DNA of 64,000 nucleotides. Origin: Nannocystis punicea (GTDB lineage: Bacteria; Myxococcota_A; Polyangia; Nannocystales; Nannocystaceae). Below the pieces are notes generated by a model that saw only the letters and a list, made by a program, of their open reading frames with translations, was not told the DNA's origin and did not search any database. Shown here piece after piece: positions 1 through 8,465 of the stretch. Position 1 is the stretch's first letter. Every line of letters starts with the position of its first letter. The position numbers and the translations under genes are program-made. The stretch is taken from the NCBI RefSeq assembly GCF_026965555.1, contig NZ_CP114040.1, positions 4,588,001 to 4,652,000 of the forward strand, given 5' to 3'.

Positions 1-1008
1 GGTGATCCCGCAGTCCATGTCGATGTGGCAATTCTCGGCGTACTGGGCGATGTGGAAGATGTTGTTGTGCGGGGCGGCGCCGCCGAAGCGGTTGTCGAGC
101 TGATGGACGGGCTGCAGGGTGCGCACGCCGAGGGCGTAGAGCTCGTCGAGCTGCGGCTTCCAGTCGCCCTGGTTCATCAAATGCGAGGCCTCGACGCTGA
201 GGACGAGGGCGAGCCGGTCCTCGCCGACGATCCGCCGGGCGTCGGCGGGGGTCAGGGCGATCTCGGCCCAGTCGTGGGTCTTGACGAATTCGTGGGACAG
301 CTCGAGCTGGATCTTCACGTCCTCCATTTCGTCGCACTGCGGCCGCTCGAGGTTCTCCTCGGCGATGGCGCGGCACAGCCAGTCGTTGGAGACGGCGGAG
401 ATGACCTCGAGGCGCAGGCCGGCCATGTAGGCGGCGTGGAGGTGCTCCTCCCAGACCTGCTGGTGAGCGATGGCGTCCCACCGCGGCCAGCCCTCGAAGC
501 CGGGCCAGCCGTCGACGCGGGCCTTGTGCTCGCCGGTGTCGCCGGTGGAGCCGGGGATCTGGCTGACGAACTCGCTGACGACCTCGCCGCCGCCGGGCGC
601 GGCGATGACGGAGACGAGCGGGACGAGCTTGGCCAGCTCCTCGAGGGTCATGCCCTCGCACTGGCCGAGCAGCGGGGCGAGGTCCTCCTTGAGCCGGCCG
701 TGGTCGCCGGGCTCGCCGCCGTCGCACGGGGCCAGGGCGTCCTCGCCAGGGCCGGCGTGGCTGCCGTGGAACCACCCGCCGCCGAAGGCCTCCTCGGCGA
801 ACATGTGGAGGTGAAGGTCGGCGATGCCGTGCAGCGGCGGGAGGTCGGGGCCGCCGGTGGTGGTCGGGGCGTCGGTGGTGGTCGGCGTGTCGGTGGTGGT
901 GCCGGTGCCGGTCGTGGTGGTCCCGTCGGTGGCGGCCGGGGTGTTGCCGCCGGTGCAGGCGGTCAGGAGGGCGAGGCTCGTGAAGGTGAAGGCAAGACCC
1001 CGGATCAT
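1..1008 (-). CDS. Dipeptidase-like metal-dependent hydrolase lipoprotein (3' end cut by window)
   Basis: Only the first 336 codons are in the window; the C-terminus lies beyond position 1. The ATG at 1008 gives a short signal peptide ending in lipobox LLTAC (Cys18), then a Thr/Gly linker to about residue 52. The mature part starts with ADLHLHMF (residues 63-70), a metal-binding HxH typical of amidohydrolase-fold enzymes. A later stretch, LVLSVEASHLM followed by GVRTLQPVHQLDNRFGG, resembles the 'EG ... GVR..TLTHN' core of membrane dipeptidases (peptidase M19). It is probably an exported, lipid-anchored peptidase or related hydrolase. The substrate cannot be read from the sequence, and a different amidohydrolase subfamily is possible. 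A TAGCGT box lies 10 bp upstream of the start. Confidence 0.75.
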   Translation of the reverse strand, partial: MIRGLAFTFTSLALLTACTGGNTPAATDGTTTTGTGTTTDTPTTTDAPTTTGGPDLPPLHGIADLHLHMFAEEAFGGGWFHGSHAGPGEDALAPCDGGEPGDHGRLKEDLAPLLGQCEGMTLEELAKLVPLVSVIAAPGGGEVVSEFVSQIPGSTGDTGEHKARVDGWPGFEGWPRWDAIAHQQVWEEHLHAAYMAGLRLEVISAVSNDWLCRAIAEENLERPQCDEMEDVKIQLELSHEFVKTHDWAEIALTPADARRIVGEDRLALVLSVEASHLMNQGDWKPQLDELYALGVRTLQPVHQLDNRFGGAAPHNNIFHIAQYAENCHIDMDCGIT

Positions 1009-1018
1009 CGTTCCAGGC

Positions 1019-1024
1019 ACGCTA
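1019..1024 (-). promoter_or_regulatory. Candidate -10 box (TAGCGT) of the dipeptidase-like lipoprotein gene
   Basis: TAGCGT on the minus strand, 10 bp before the ATG at 1008, with no ribosome binding site between. It fits the near-leaderless pattern seen at many genes here. Confidence 0.35.
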
Positions 1025-1260
1025 GCGAGCGCGGCTGCGCGGGTCAAGGCGGGCGCGATCGCGGCGGGCGGCACCCGCCGTGGGGGGCGGGTCGACGAGG
1101 GGTCGACGAGGGCCGGGTAAACTCTTCGGGACGCGGTGGAACCCCGATCGGCGGGGTTGATTCTGCCCGGAGCCCGACCGGGGCTGCGGGACCGCGTTCG
1201 TCGTCCTCGACGGGCCCCGGTGTCACCACGGCTCGCCGGCCGCGGCGTGGATGGTCCGAG

Positions 1261-1301
1261 GGACATGCTCGATGGGGCATGTCTCCATGAGCATGTCCTG
1301 G
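1261..1301. repeat. RACATGYC palindrome cluster
   Basis: GGACATGCTC (1261-1270) and GAGCATGTCC (1289-1298) form a perfect 10-bp inverted repeat, with a third unit GGGCATGTCTC in the loop. It starts 4 bp beyond the stop of the 572-aa gene, so it lies at that gene's 3' end. It belongs to the dispersed family described in the findings. Confidence 0.8.
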
Positions 1302-1304
1302 AGT

Positions 1305-3023
1305 TCAGATGTGGGCGATCGTGACGAGGTAGCCGAACGCGGGGCGGTTGTTCGGGAGGCCGCAGCTGAGGTCGAGGCCGACGCGGGTGTGGGGCGGGGC
1401 GCCGAGCAGCCAGCAGGGGAACACCTTGCTGCCGTACGGCGAGTCGGGGACGAGGTAGCGGCGCAGCTCGTCGTAGGTGACGGGGACGGGCTCGCGGGTG
1501 CCGGCGGGGCTGCGGGTGCCGAGGGCGTTGGAGACGGGGCCGAGGCCGCCGAGGGCGACCAGGACCGGCTGCAGGCGCTCCAGTAGCTCGTCGAGGCTGG
1601 CGAGGCCGTCGACGTCGAGGTCGGCCCGGTTGAGGTTGCCGTTCCAGGCGGTGAAGTGCAGCTGGCCGAGGGCGCCCAGATCGCGGGTGAGGCGGTCGTT
1701 GGCGACGTCGAAGCGGAGGTCGGGGCGCTCGCGGTGGAACTCGGCCAGGGCGACGCGGCCGAAGGCCCGGGCCTCGGCGGCGAACAGGCCCTCCTGCGCG
1801 GGGACGACGAGCTGCGGGCCCGAGGCGGTGAAGCCGGCCGGCCGGGGCGGAGGCGTGCCGGCGACCCGCGCGGCCTCGAGGCTGTGGAAGGCGGCGAGGT
1901 CGAAGGCAGGAGCGCCGCCGGCGGGACGGGCGGAGGCCGAGGCGTTGGCGGTGGTCGAGGCGTTGGCGGCCGCCGGCTCGTCGTCCCAGCCCTCGTGGAT
2001 GCCGTCGAGGGGGTCGAGGAACAGCGAGAGGGGCTCGGTCGGCGGGATGTGCCGGAGGGTCGGCTGGGGGTGCAGGGTGACCCGGGGGCCGGCGCCGAAC
2101 ATGGCCTTGAGCTTGCCGAAGAAACCCTGCGGCGCAGGGGCGCGCGGGGCCTTGGCCTCGGGGACGCTGCCGTAGGTGCGGCGCAACAGGTCCTCGAGCT
2201 CGTCGGCGGATTTGGGCGGGGCGATGCCGAAGTTGGTGGTGACGCGGCCGTCGGCGGCGATCTTGATCTCGATCGAGGTGAGGCGATTGCCGCTCTCGTA
2301 GCGCGAGAGCTGCTCGAGCATGCGGCGCGTGTCGGCGGTCAGCGGCGGGAGCGACATGGACCGCAGCTCGCCGTCGATCGCGTGCAGGACCCGGCCGGCC
2401 TTGACGACCTCGCCCGGGTGCGGGAAGTGGGCCATGAGGACGACGGCCTCGATCTTGGCGCTGAGCGGGATGATGTGGAGGAGCTCGGCGGCGATCTGCT
2501 GCGTCAACGGGAGGAGCGCGGCCTCGTGCTCGCCGGGCCGGGTCCGACCCGGCCGGGCGGGCTTCGCAGGCGCGGGCGGCTGGGCAGGGGCGAACAGGTG
2601 AGGGTGCTGACTCTGCAGCAGCTGCTGGAACTTCTCCGGCGAGACGCGTACGGGCGCTTCCTCGTGCTCGTGCTCGGGGCCGGCGATCGGGCCGGGGACT
2701 GTGCCCTTGAGCCAGGCGACGTGGCGCGCGAGGTCGCATTCGAGCCAGGGGCACGGCAAGGTCGGGCCGTCGTAGTAGTCGACGACGGCGATGTCCCGCC
2801 ACACGCGCTCGCCGGTCGAGGTGTCGCGCAGGACGAGGCCCATGGCCTCGAGCTCGGCGGCCAGGTCGCGCGCGCCCATGTCCATGAAGGCGACCGCGAG
2901 CAGGTGCTCGTCGTGCCAGGAGGGCGACCAGCGAGCCGTGAGGGCGGCGACTCCGTCGGGGGCGACGGCGGTGAGTCGATCGATGCGAACGAGGAGGGTG
3001 GTGAACTGAATCCGTACGGCCAT
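1305..3023 (-). CDS. Uncharacterised 572-aa cytoplasmic protein
   Basis: I do not recognise this protein. The start chosen is the ATG at 3023 (MAVRIQFTTLL); the open frame continues upstream but that part has Arg/Pro-rich shadow-like composition. Residues 1-110 are a compact, well-structured domain. Then come a Pro/Ala-rich linker (about 140-170), a second folded segment (about 180-290), a Pro-rich stretch, an Ala/Ser/Thr-rich spacer near 385-405, and a final domain of about 180 residues. There is no signal peptide or membrane segment. The architecture suggests a multi-domain scaffold or an unknown enzyme. It is flanked by palindrome clusters at both ends. Coding is supported by codon-phase composition and length only. 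Confidence 0.7.
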   Translation of the reverse strand: MAVRIQFTTLLVRIDRLTAVAPDGVAALTARWSPSWHDEHLLAVAFMDMGARDLAAELEAMGLVLRDTSTGERVWRDIAVVDYYDGPTLPCPWLECDLARHVAWLKGTVPGPIAGPEHEHEEAPVRVSPEKFQQLLQSQHPHLFAPAQPPAPAKPARPGRTRPGEHEAALLPLTQQIAAELLHIIPLSAKIEAVVLMAHFPHPGEVVKAGRVLHAIDGELRSMSLPPLTADTRRMLEQLSRYESGNRLTSIEIKIAADGRVTTNFGIAPPKSADELEDLLRRTYGSVPEAKAPRAPAPQGFFGKLKAMFGAGPRVTLHPQPTLRHIPPTEPLSLFLDPLDGIHEGWDDEPAAANASTTANASASARPAGGAPAFDLAAFHSLEAARVAGTPPPRPAGFTASGPQLVVPAQEGLFAAEARAFGRVALAEFHRERPDLRFDVANDRLTRDLGALGQLHFTAWNGNLNRADLDVDGLASLDELLERLQPVLVALGGLGPVSNALGTRSPAGTREPVPVTYDELRRYLVPDSPYGSKVFPCWLLGAPPHTRVGLDLSCGLPNNRPAFGYLVTIAHI

Positions 3024-3173
3024 GGCGGGGGGGACGCGGAGGATATCGCCAGGAAGATCGGCGCTCCAGCGCGGTCCGCCGATGTCGATGTCTCGGGCAG
3101 GCCCCGGGCTGCGGCGCCCGGGCGGGTCGATGCACTGCGCGGGCAGGGCGGGCGCGCATGGCTGGGCTTGAGG

Positions 3174-3193
3174 ACATGTCTTAAAAGACATGT
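3174..3193. repeat. Perfect RACATGYC palindrome
   Basis: ACATGTCTT-AA-AAGACATGT: two 9-bp arms separated by 2 bp. It lies 150 bp upstream of the 572-aa gene and just before the gene remnant. Confidence 0.8.
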
Positions 3194-3219
3194 AATAGCG
3201 AGCGCGGCTGAAGGACTCG

Positions 3220-3492
3220 ATGGGTTCCTCTGCGGGGTTGGACAAGGTTCGGAGGTCGCGGGCCGCGGATGGCGTGCGCGGGATGTCCTCCGGGGAGGAC
3301 ACCTGCGACGAGGGCCTTCAGTGCTGGAACGTCGATCCGGACACCAGCGTGGGGACCTGTCTGGCGATGTGCACAGGCACCTGGGACGCGCCGAGTTGCC
3401 CGGGTCAGGGCCAGGAGTGTGTCGCCTGGTACGGTCCGGACCAGGCCCCGCCCGGCTACGAGAACGTCGGGCTTTGCGGCGTACCCCCGTGA
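3220..3492 (+). pseudogene. Remnant of a Cys-rich secreted/lipoprotein gene (C-terminal fragment)
   Basis: From about 3283 to the stop at 3492 the frame encodes a Cys-rich segment with motifs GEDTCDEGLQCW, GTCLAMCTG and GQECVAW, ending in a Cys-containing tail. Such segments are, from general knowledge, part of much longer repeat-containing Cys-rich lipoproteins of Nannocystaceae. Here there is no signal peptide, and the upstream 20 codons look like random Arg-rich translation, so I read it as the surviving 3' end of a deleted gene. It could instead be a genuine small protein starting at the ATG at 3283, but no ribosome site or promoter is evident. Confidence 0.5.
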
Positions 3493-3570
3493 GACCGAGT
3501 GCCTTCCGGCCGCGAAGCGGGTTCGGGCGCGACGACGTCGACGGCTGCGACCGGACGGAGACGACGAAAA

Positions 3571-3620
3571 AGGACATGCCTCGGCGAAGACCCGCGCTGC
3601 GGGTCTTCGGGACATGTCCG
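3571..3620. terminator. Hairpin plus RACATGYC units between converging genes
   Basis: GAAGACCCGC (3586-3595) and GCGGGTCTTC (3599-3608) form a perfect 10-bp stem with a 3-nt loop. It is flanked by GGACATGCC and the near-palindrome TTCGGGACATGTCCGAA. It lies between the Cys-rich remnant (plus) and sodC (minus), so a bidirectional terminator is the simplest reading; there is no T-run. Confidence 0.6.
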
Positions 3621-3679
3621 AAGAGATAGGCGGAGAGCTCGCGCAGGGGCCGGCGGTGCGCCGACGACCGCGCGCGGGC

Positions 3680-4261
3680 TCACGCGCCCGGAGCGGGCGG
3701 GTTGGGGTTCAGGATCGGGGTGGTGTCGCCCGAGGCCGACTGGATGACGCCGCAGGCCAGGCGGGCGCCGGCGTTGCCGGTCGGCTGGCCGAAGTCGTCG
3801 GGCTTCTCGTGGATGATGATCGCGCGGCCGAGGACGCTGTAGTCGCCGCCGGCGATCGAGAAGTGGGCCGGGTCCATCGTGAGCGTCAGCGTGGCCTTGC
3901 CGTCGGCGCCGGCATCGAGGTTGCCGAAGTCGCCGGGGTGATGGGTGGTGCCGCCGGGTGACCCGTGGTCGACCATGTCGGGGTTGAAGTGACCGCCGGC
4001 CGATTCGCCGTCGGGCGAGGTGCAGTCGCCCCACTGGTGGACGTGGATGCCGTGCTGGCCGGCCGAGAGACCGGAGATTTCGGCCTCGACCTTGATCTTG
4101 CCCTCGGTGAGCTGGGTGAAGTTCACGGTGCCGCTCACCCCGCTGTCCATCAGCGGAGTCAGGGTGGCCGTGGCGTCGGGCGAGGGCTCTTCGTCCGGCG
4201 TGCAGCCGGGCGCCCCCAGCAACAGCGGGAGCGAGGCGAGGGTGAAGGCGAACCGGGTCAT
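3680..4261 (-). CDS. sodC: Cu,Zn superoxide dismutase, lipoprotein
   Basis: A 193-aa superoxide dismutase that converts superoxide to peroxide outside the cytoplasm. The ATG at 4261 gives a signal peptide ending GAPGC (lipobox Cys20), so it is predicted to be membrane anchored. The family ligands are all visible: His73 and His75 in GIHVHQWGDC, His91 in GGHFNP, His99 and His108 with Asp111 in the HPGDFGNL region, and His151 in IIIHEKPDDF. Cys80 and Cys170 match the conserved disulphide. The C-terminal GNAGARLACGVI is the family signature. It appears monocistronic and likely protects the envelope from oxidative stress. Confidence 0.95.
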   Translation of the reverse strand: MTRFAFTLASLPLLLGAPGCTPDEEPSPDATATLTPLMDSGVSGTVNFTQLTEGKIKVEAEISGLSAGQHGIHVHQWGDCTSPDGESAGGHFNPDMVDHGSPGGTTHHPGDFGNLDAGADGKATLTLTMDPAHFSIAGGDYSVLGRAIIIHEKPDDFGQPTGNAGARLACGVIQSASGDTTPILNPNPPAPGA

Positions 4262-4398
4262 GGCGGGACTCTGATCGAGATCCGGCTCCGGTGCAAACGC
4301 GCCCGCTGCAACGCGGCAGCCCGGCGCGCACCGGTGATTCACGAGCGTGCCTCGCAGGTCGCCCGAATGCGTCACCGGGCCGACCGCGAGGGCGCGGC

Positions 4399-4896
4399 TC
4401 AGGGCGCGCAGGTGCCGGTGCGCCGGTACTCCCAGGTCTTGCCGACCTGCTGGGCGGGGTCGCCGTCAGGGTTCGAGATGGTGGCCGTGAGGCGATCGCC
4501 GGCGACGCGGTAGACGAGCCGGCGGGGGAAGTCGTGTTCGGGGTTGACCCAGATCCACACGCGCTCGCCGGGGGCCGCGACGACTGCGGGGTCGCGGGTC
4601 TCGGTGAAGTCGGTCGGGGCCTGGCCGGAAGGCTCGGCGTGATAGCGGGTGCCGCCGCCTTCGAGCTCCGTGAGGGTCATGTCCTCGAGCTCGACGATCT
4701 TGCCGCTGGGATCGGCGGTGGCGCTGCGACCCTGGAGGCCGCCCCTCATCGGCCACCAGTGCTCGGTCACGGCATGGCCGTCCTCGTGCACCCAGGTGCC
4801 GCACAGCGGCGCCAGCGCCGGATCGACGGCCGGGGCGTGCGCGCAGCCGAGTTCGGCCGCAAGGGCGAGGGCGAAGATCGGCGAGGCGCGGCGCAT
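4399..4896 (-). CDS. DUF6265-family lipoprotein
   Basis: A 165-aa protein with a short signal peptide ending AAELGC. The mature part follows the DUF6265 pattern: LAPLCGTWVHEDG near the N-terminus, EHWWPMRGG, a YHAEPSGQAPTDF strand and the diagnostic NPEHDFPRRLVYR. The family's function is unknown; the fold is thought to be a small beta-barrel, often exported. The ATG at 4896 was chosen because it gives the lipobox and has a TATGCT box 6 bp upstream. It transcribes away from the beta-propeller lipoprotein that begins at 5013. Confidence 0.85.
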   Translation of the reverse strand: MRRASPIFALALAAELGCAHAPAVDPALAPLCGTWVHEDGHAVTEHWWPMRGGLQGRSATADPSGKIVELEDMTLTELEGGGTRYHAEPSGQAPTDFTETRDPAVVAAPGERVWIWVNPEHDFPRRLVYRVAGDRLTATISNPDGDPAQQVGKTWEYRRTGTCAP

Positions 4897-4902
4897 GGCG
4901 CG

Positions 4903-4908
4903 AGCATA
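4903..4908 (-). promoter_or_regulatory. Candidate -10 box (TATGCT) of the DUF6265 gene
   Basis: TATGCT on the minus strand, 6 bp from the ATG at 4896. This spacing places transcription start at or near the start codon. Confidence 0.4.
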
Positions 4909-5012
4909 GCCGGACATGCGGCGTTCCGTCTCGGCCTGTCCGTGGGCCGCCCCGAGGCCGCTCACGGCGGGGCGGCGCGAGCGAGGCGCTTCGCTGTGCG
5001 ATCCTTCGGATC

Positions 5013-6386
5013 GTGGCGCGCGCCCTCGCTCGCATGACTCTCGGGACATGTCTCTCGGCGCTAGTCGCGTGCAACGAGATATCGCCGCCGGGCAGCACGT
5101 TCGCGGTCGAGGTGGGATCGACGACCGAGGGGACGTACGGCGAGACCCTCGCCGGGCAGGACGGCGAGACGCCGGCGCACCTGACGAACTCGACGACCGA
5201 GGGGCCGACGTGTGGTGACGGGGTGATCGATCCGGGCGAGGGCTGCGACGACGGCAACCTCGCGCCCGAGGACGGCTGCGACGCGACCTGCTCGCAGGAG
5301 GCGGCGGTCGAATGGACGTACACCCACAACGGCGGGGCCGGCCAGGACGACATCGCGTGCGGGGTGGCGATCGACGGCGAGGGCCGCGTGTTCGTGGTCG
5401 GCGCCGAGCTGGTGCAGTCGCGTGACGCGTGGATCGTGGCGCTGGCGCCCGAGGGCCACGAGCTGTGGCGCAAGACGATCGATTCGGCCGGCTTCGACGA
5501 CGCGTTCGCGGATGTCGCGGTCGACGAGGCCGGGCGGGTCTACGCGGCCGGCCACGAGGAGCTGACGGCAGGGGTGCGGTCGCCGGTGATCCGCGCGTTC
5601 ACGGGCGAGGGCGCCGATCTGTGGAAGTTCAGCGAGGCCGCAGTGGCGGCCGGCGGGAGCGGGATCGACGGGCTGGCGCTGGCCGACGGGGCGCTCTACT
5701 CGACGGGCTCGCAGGCGGAGACGCAGGTGAGCCTGGCGATTCGTCGCCACGATCCGGTGAGCGGCGCGGCGGCGTGGAAGACGACGACCGTCGCCGGGGC
5801 GACGAACGCGTTCGCGGGCGGGATCGCGGAGGCGGGGACGCAGCTGCTCGCGGCGGGTTCGGCCGAGGTGGAGGGCGTGCTCCATCCGCTGCTGGTGCGG
5901 GTGGGGCACGACGGGTCGCTGGTGACGACGCAGGTCGAGGCTGCACACGCGGGCGCGTGGTCGGACGTGGTGGCGATCGGCGGCGAGGGCGAGGTGCTGG
6001 TGAGCGGACGGATCGAGCCGACGCCGGGGGCGGGCTTCGACGTGGCGGTGCGCCGGATCTCGGGCCGCGACGTGGTGCGCTGGTCGCAGACGATCGATCA
6101 CCTGGCGGGCTTCGATGTCGGTCGCGGGGCGGCCGTCGGCGCCGGCGAGGAGGTGTTCGTCGCGGGCTCGGTGACGAGCGCCAGCGGCGACCTCGAGATC
6201 TTCGGCGCGCGCCTGTCGGGGTCCGGCGAGCTTCGCTGGACCCACGTGAACGCCAACCCCGGGCTCGGGCTCGACGACCACGGCGCGGCGGCGGCGTTCG
6301 GCCCGGGCTTCGTGGTCCTCGCGGGCGACGAGCAGGTGGCCGGCGAGGGCGCGAACGTGTGGGTGCGTCGCTTCCGCGCGGAGTGA
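5013..6386 (+). CDS. Beta-propeller lipoprotein with DUF4215 Cys motif
   Basis: A 457-aa exported protein. The GTG at 5013 gives a basic n-region before lipobox SALVAC (Cys20); the internal ATG at 5034 is an alternative. After a Thr/Glu linker comes one DUF4215 motif (CGDGVIDPGEGCDDGN..., about residues 67-93), common in myxobacterial surface proteins. The rest is a series of blade-like repeats of the type 'GVAIDGEGRVFVVG', 'DVAVDEAGRVYAAG' and 'AVGAGEEVFVAGS', as in SBBP/beta-propeller proteins. It is probably a cell-surface binding or scaffold protein with no recognisable catalytic residues. Codons 8-13 of the signal peptide contain a copy of the RACATGYC word (5036-5057). Confidence 0.85.
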   Translation: MARALARMTLGTCLSALVACNEISPPGSTFAVEVGSTTEGTYGETLAGQDGETPAHLTNSTTEGPTCGDGVIDPGEGCDDGNLAPEDGCDATCSQEAAVEWTYTHNGGAGQDDIACGVAIDGEGRVFVVGAELVQSRDAWIVALAPEGHELWRKTIDSAGFDDAFADVAVDEAGRVYAAGHEELTAGVRSPVIRAFTGEGADLWKFSEAAVAAGGSGIDGLALADGALYSTGSQAETQVSLAIRRHDPVSGAAAWKTTTVAGATNAFAGGIAEAGTQLLAAGSAEVEGVLHPLLVRVGHDGSLVTTQVEAAHAGAWSDVVAIGGEGEVLVSGRIEPTPGAGFDVAVRRISGRDVVRWSQTIDHLAGFDVGRGAAVGAGEEVFVAGSVTSASGDLEIFGARLSGSGELRWTHVNANPGLGLDDHGAAAAFGPGFVVLAGDEQVAGEGANVWVRRFRAE

Positions 6387-6397
6387 GTCGCGCTCGA

Positions 6398-6605
6398 ATT
6401 TCACGCCGTGTCGTGACGCGCTCCACGGGCCTGGGCGTCGCGTCTGGGGCCGAGGTGGATGCGCGGGGTTCGAGCGCGGGGCGACGGATCGTGGCGAACT
6501 TCGCCGGTGCTTCGCCAAGGTCCGATCGTGGGCGACGGATCACCGCGAATTTCAGGCGCTCCGCGCTGCGCGGGGTTCGATCGCGGGGGACGGATCACGT
6601 GAAGT
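6398..6605. repeat. Degenerate ~53-bp tandem repeat upstream of the 350-aa gene
   Basis: The words GACGGATC (6483, 6534 and 6589), with flanking GCGAA-type words and a TTCGA-CGCGGG-type segment, recur with a period of 51-55 bp. The array fills the 282-bp gap before the gene at 6669. Copies are imperfect. No protein is supported here. Confidence 0.5.
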
Positions 6606-6668
6606 CGCGGGCGGATGGCCGCAATTGATCGGAGGTCGCGGGGGCACTCTCCGCGAGAGAGGCACGCC

Positions 6669-7721
6669 ATGTCTTCGTCCGTCTGTTTGCCCTCGCTGCT
6701 CGCGCCCTCCCACGATCCGCTGCCGGACGCGCAGCGGATCGCCGAGACCTGCGCGATGACGGATCCGGTCCAGCGCAACCTGTGGATCACGTACGTGTAT
6801 CACCGCCTCGAGGTGGCGCTGGCGAGCCGCCTCGGCGGCGACGACGTCAGCTGGTGCGCGTACGGGACGTGGGCGTCGAAGAGCGCGGGGCGGTTCATCC
6901 GCGGCGAGGCGGTGCTCGAGGCGCTGCGGCCGTGGATGGCCCGCACTGCGACGGTGGGTCGGATGGTGGCCCGCATCGACGGCGAGGTGCGCGAGCGGAT
7001 CGCCCGCGGCAACCTGCTGGTGTTCACCGAGCTGGCGCCGCTGTTCCGCGCGCTCGTCGATGTCCTCGACCTGCCGGGCGCGCAGCGGCGAGCTGCGGCG
7101 GAGGCGGCGTTCGCCGGGCTGACGGAGGGGGCGACTTCCGAGGGGGGGCAGACGCTGCTGCGGCGGGCGTTCGCGGCCTACGTGACCGCGGCGGAGACGG
7201 GCGAGGCGAAGGCGCGCGCGGAGCAGATCCTGCTGGCGAACACGCTGGTCGGGTATCACGAGCAGATCCGGCTGCAGCCGACGATCGCGGCGGCGCTGTC
7301 GGCCCCGCTGGCGGTGCTGGTGTCGGCCGACGCGGCGCCGCTGCGGCGGGCCCTGGGCGAGCGCCTCGGCGAGGTGGCGCGCTCGCTGCTGACGCGCTGG
7401 ATGATGACGATCGATCTGCCGGAGGGGGCGCTGGCGCTGGGCCGCGACGTGCCGGCGACGCGCGACGGGCGGATGTTCCCGGCCGCGTTGACGCAGATCG
7501 AGGACGCGGAGCTGCGGACGGTGCTGGACGAGGTCGACCGCACGCCCGACACGACCGAGGGCAGCGCGGCCGCCGACTGGGCGGCCCTGGCCGACCGCAT
7601 GAACTTCATCGTCGACCTGTTCCGCTCGCGCCAGCGCGACCCGTCGCTGCGACGGACGCCGTTCCGCCCGGACCAGGTGGCGGCGATGCACCTGGGGCTG
7701 CGGCCGCTCGGGCCGCTGTAA
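6669..7721 (+). CDS. Conserved protein of unknown function (350 aa)
   Basis: I do not recognise a named family. The ATG at 6669 follows GAGAGAGG at a ribosome-site distance and removes an Arg-rich upstream extension. The protein is soluble and mostly helical by composition, with no signal peptide or membrane segment. Notable stretches are WITYVYHRLEVALASRL near residue 40, WCAYGTWASKSAGRFIRGE near 65, and an Ala/Leu/Arg-rich helical middle. The SAGRFIRGE and VGRMVARIDGEVRERI stretches look strongly conserved in character. It stands alone, converging with the two-domain protein at 7799. Confidence 0.75.
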   Translation: MSSSVCLPSLLAPSHDPLPDAQRIAETCAMTDPVQRNLWITYVYHRLEVALASRLGGDDVSWCAYGTWASKSAGRFIRGEAVLEALRPWMARTATVGRMVARIDGEVRERIARGNLLVFTELAPLFRALVDVLDLPGAQRRAAAEAAFAGLTEGATSEGGQTLLRRAFAAYVTAAETGEAKARAEQILLANTLVGYHEQIRLQPTIAAALSAPLAVLVSADAAPLRRALGERLGEVARSLLTRWMMTIDLPEGALALGRDVPATRDGRMFPAALTQIEDAELRTVLDEVDRTPDTTEGSAAADWAALADRMNFIVDLFRSRQRDPSLRRTPFRPDQVAAMHLGLRPLGPL

Positions 7722-7737
7722 TGGTGGGTGTTCGATC

Positions 7738-7789
7738 GGACATGTTTGAAGGGGAATGTCTTATCGGGCATTCTCTGTTAAACATGTCC
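7738..7789. terminator. Cruciform-like RACATGYC inverted repeat between converging genes
   Basis: GGACATGTTT (7738-7747) and AAACATGTCC (7780-7789) are perfect 10-bp inverted arms, with a nested GAATGTC/GGCATTC pair inside. It sits in the 77-bp gap between two genes that end at 7721 and 7799, so it probably terminates both. Confidence 0.65.
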
Positions 7790-7798
7790 TGAGAGGCT

Positions 7799-8437
7799 TC
7801 ACGGCTGGACCCACCGCAGGACGGCGTCGGCGGCGGAGGTCGGCGAGGTGCTGAAGCACAGGCGGGCGCCCGGGGCGAGGGCGTGGATCAGGTCGACGAT
7901 CCGCTCGAACAGGAGCAGCTGCGTGGGATCGGTGCGGATGCCGGCGCCGATCATGACGGCGGCGTAGTCGCGGGCGGCGAGCCGGGCGCGCAGGACCGGC
8001 TCGGCCTCGTGCCACTCGGCCGTGATCAGGCACCACTCGGCGTCGAAGCCGGCGGCCGTGGTGGCGTCGAGCGAGACCTTGAGCCCGGCGACGAGCTTGG
8101 GCTCGTCGAGGCCGGGGAATTTGTTGAAGTCGACGACCTTCGGATCGAGGCCGAGCAGCAGGACTGCCTTGCGCGCGGAGGAGGGCGGCTCGAGGGGGTC
8201 GAGCAGGACGAGCTCGTGTGGGGCGGCCAGGGCGGCGCGCAGGGCCGGATCGGCGAGGAAGGCTCGGGCCCGGGCGGCGGTGGGGAAGGCGAGGGCGAGG
8301 GCGACTGCGTCGGGAGCGTCGGCCTGGCGATAGCGGCGCGCGCCGGTGCACCCGTGCGCGCGCGCTGCCGCGGCGAGTTCGTCGTGGAGCGACGACCAGA
8401 GGTCGGTGGTTCGGTGGCGGACGAGGAGGGTGGTCAT
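7799..8437 (-). CDS. Two-domain protein: dimeric alpha-beta barrel fused to an unknown domain
   Basis: A 212-aa protein. Residues 1-80 (MTTLLVRHRTTDLWSSLHDEL..., then ALALAFPTAARARAFL) look like an antibiotic-monooxygenase/YciI-type dimeric alpha-beta barrel. Residues 88-212 form a second domain (KAVLLLGLDPKVVDF, YAAVMIGAGIRTDP, FERIVDLIHALAPGARLCFSTSP). From memory, this domain occurs as free-standing ~120-aa bacterial proteins of unknown function. An AAGGA ribosome site precedes the ATG. The fusion suggests the two functions cooperate, perhaps on a small ligand. No catalytic residues can be named. Confidence 0.75.
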   Translation of the reverse strand: MTTLLVRHRTTDLWSSLHDELAAAARAHGCTGARRYRQADAPDAVALALAFPTAARARAFLADPALRAALAAPHELVLLDPLEPPSSARKAVLLLGLDPKVVDFNKFPGLDEPKLVAGLKVSLDATTAAGFDAEWCLITAEWHEAEPVLRARLAARDYAAVMIGAGIRTDPTQLLLFERIVDLIHALAPGARLCFSTSPTSAADAVLRWVQP

Positions 8438-8465
8438 GGCGTTCGAGTCCTTGTCGAGAGGCGAG

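Noticed and set aside
25..1290. 421-codon plus-strand frame at the window start
   Set aside because: Antisense shadow of the dipeptidase-like lipoprotein; Gly/Val/Glu composition, no domain.
1656..3629. 657-codon plus-strand frame
   Set aside because: Shadow of the 572-aa gene, same composition bias, no ribosome site.
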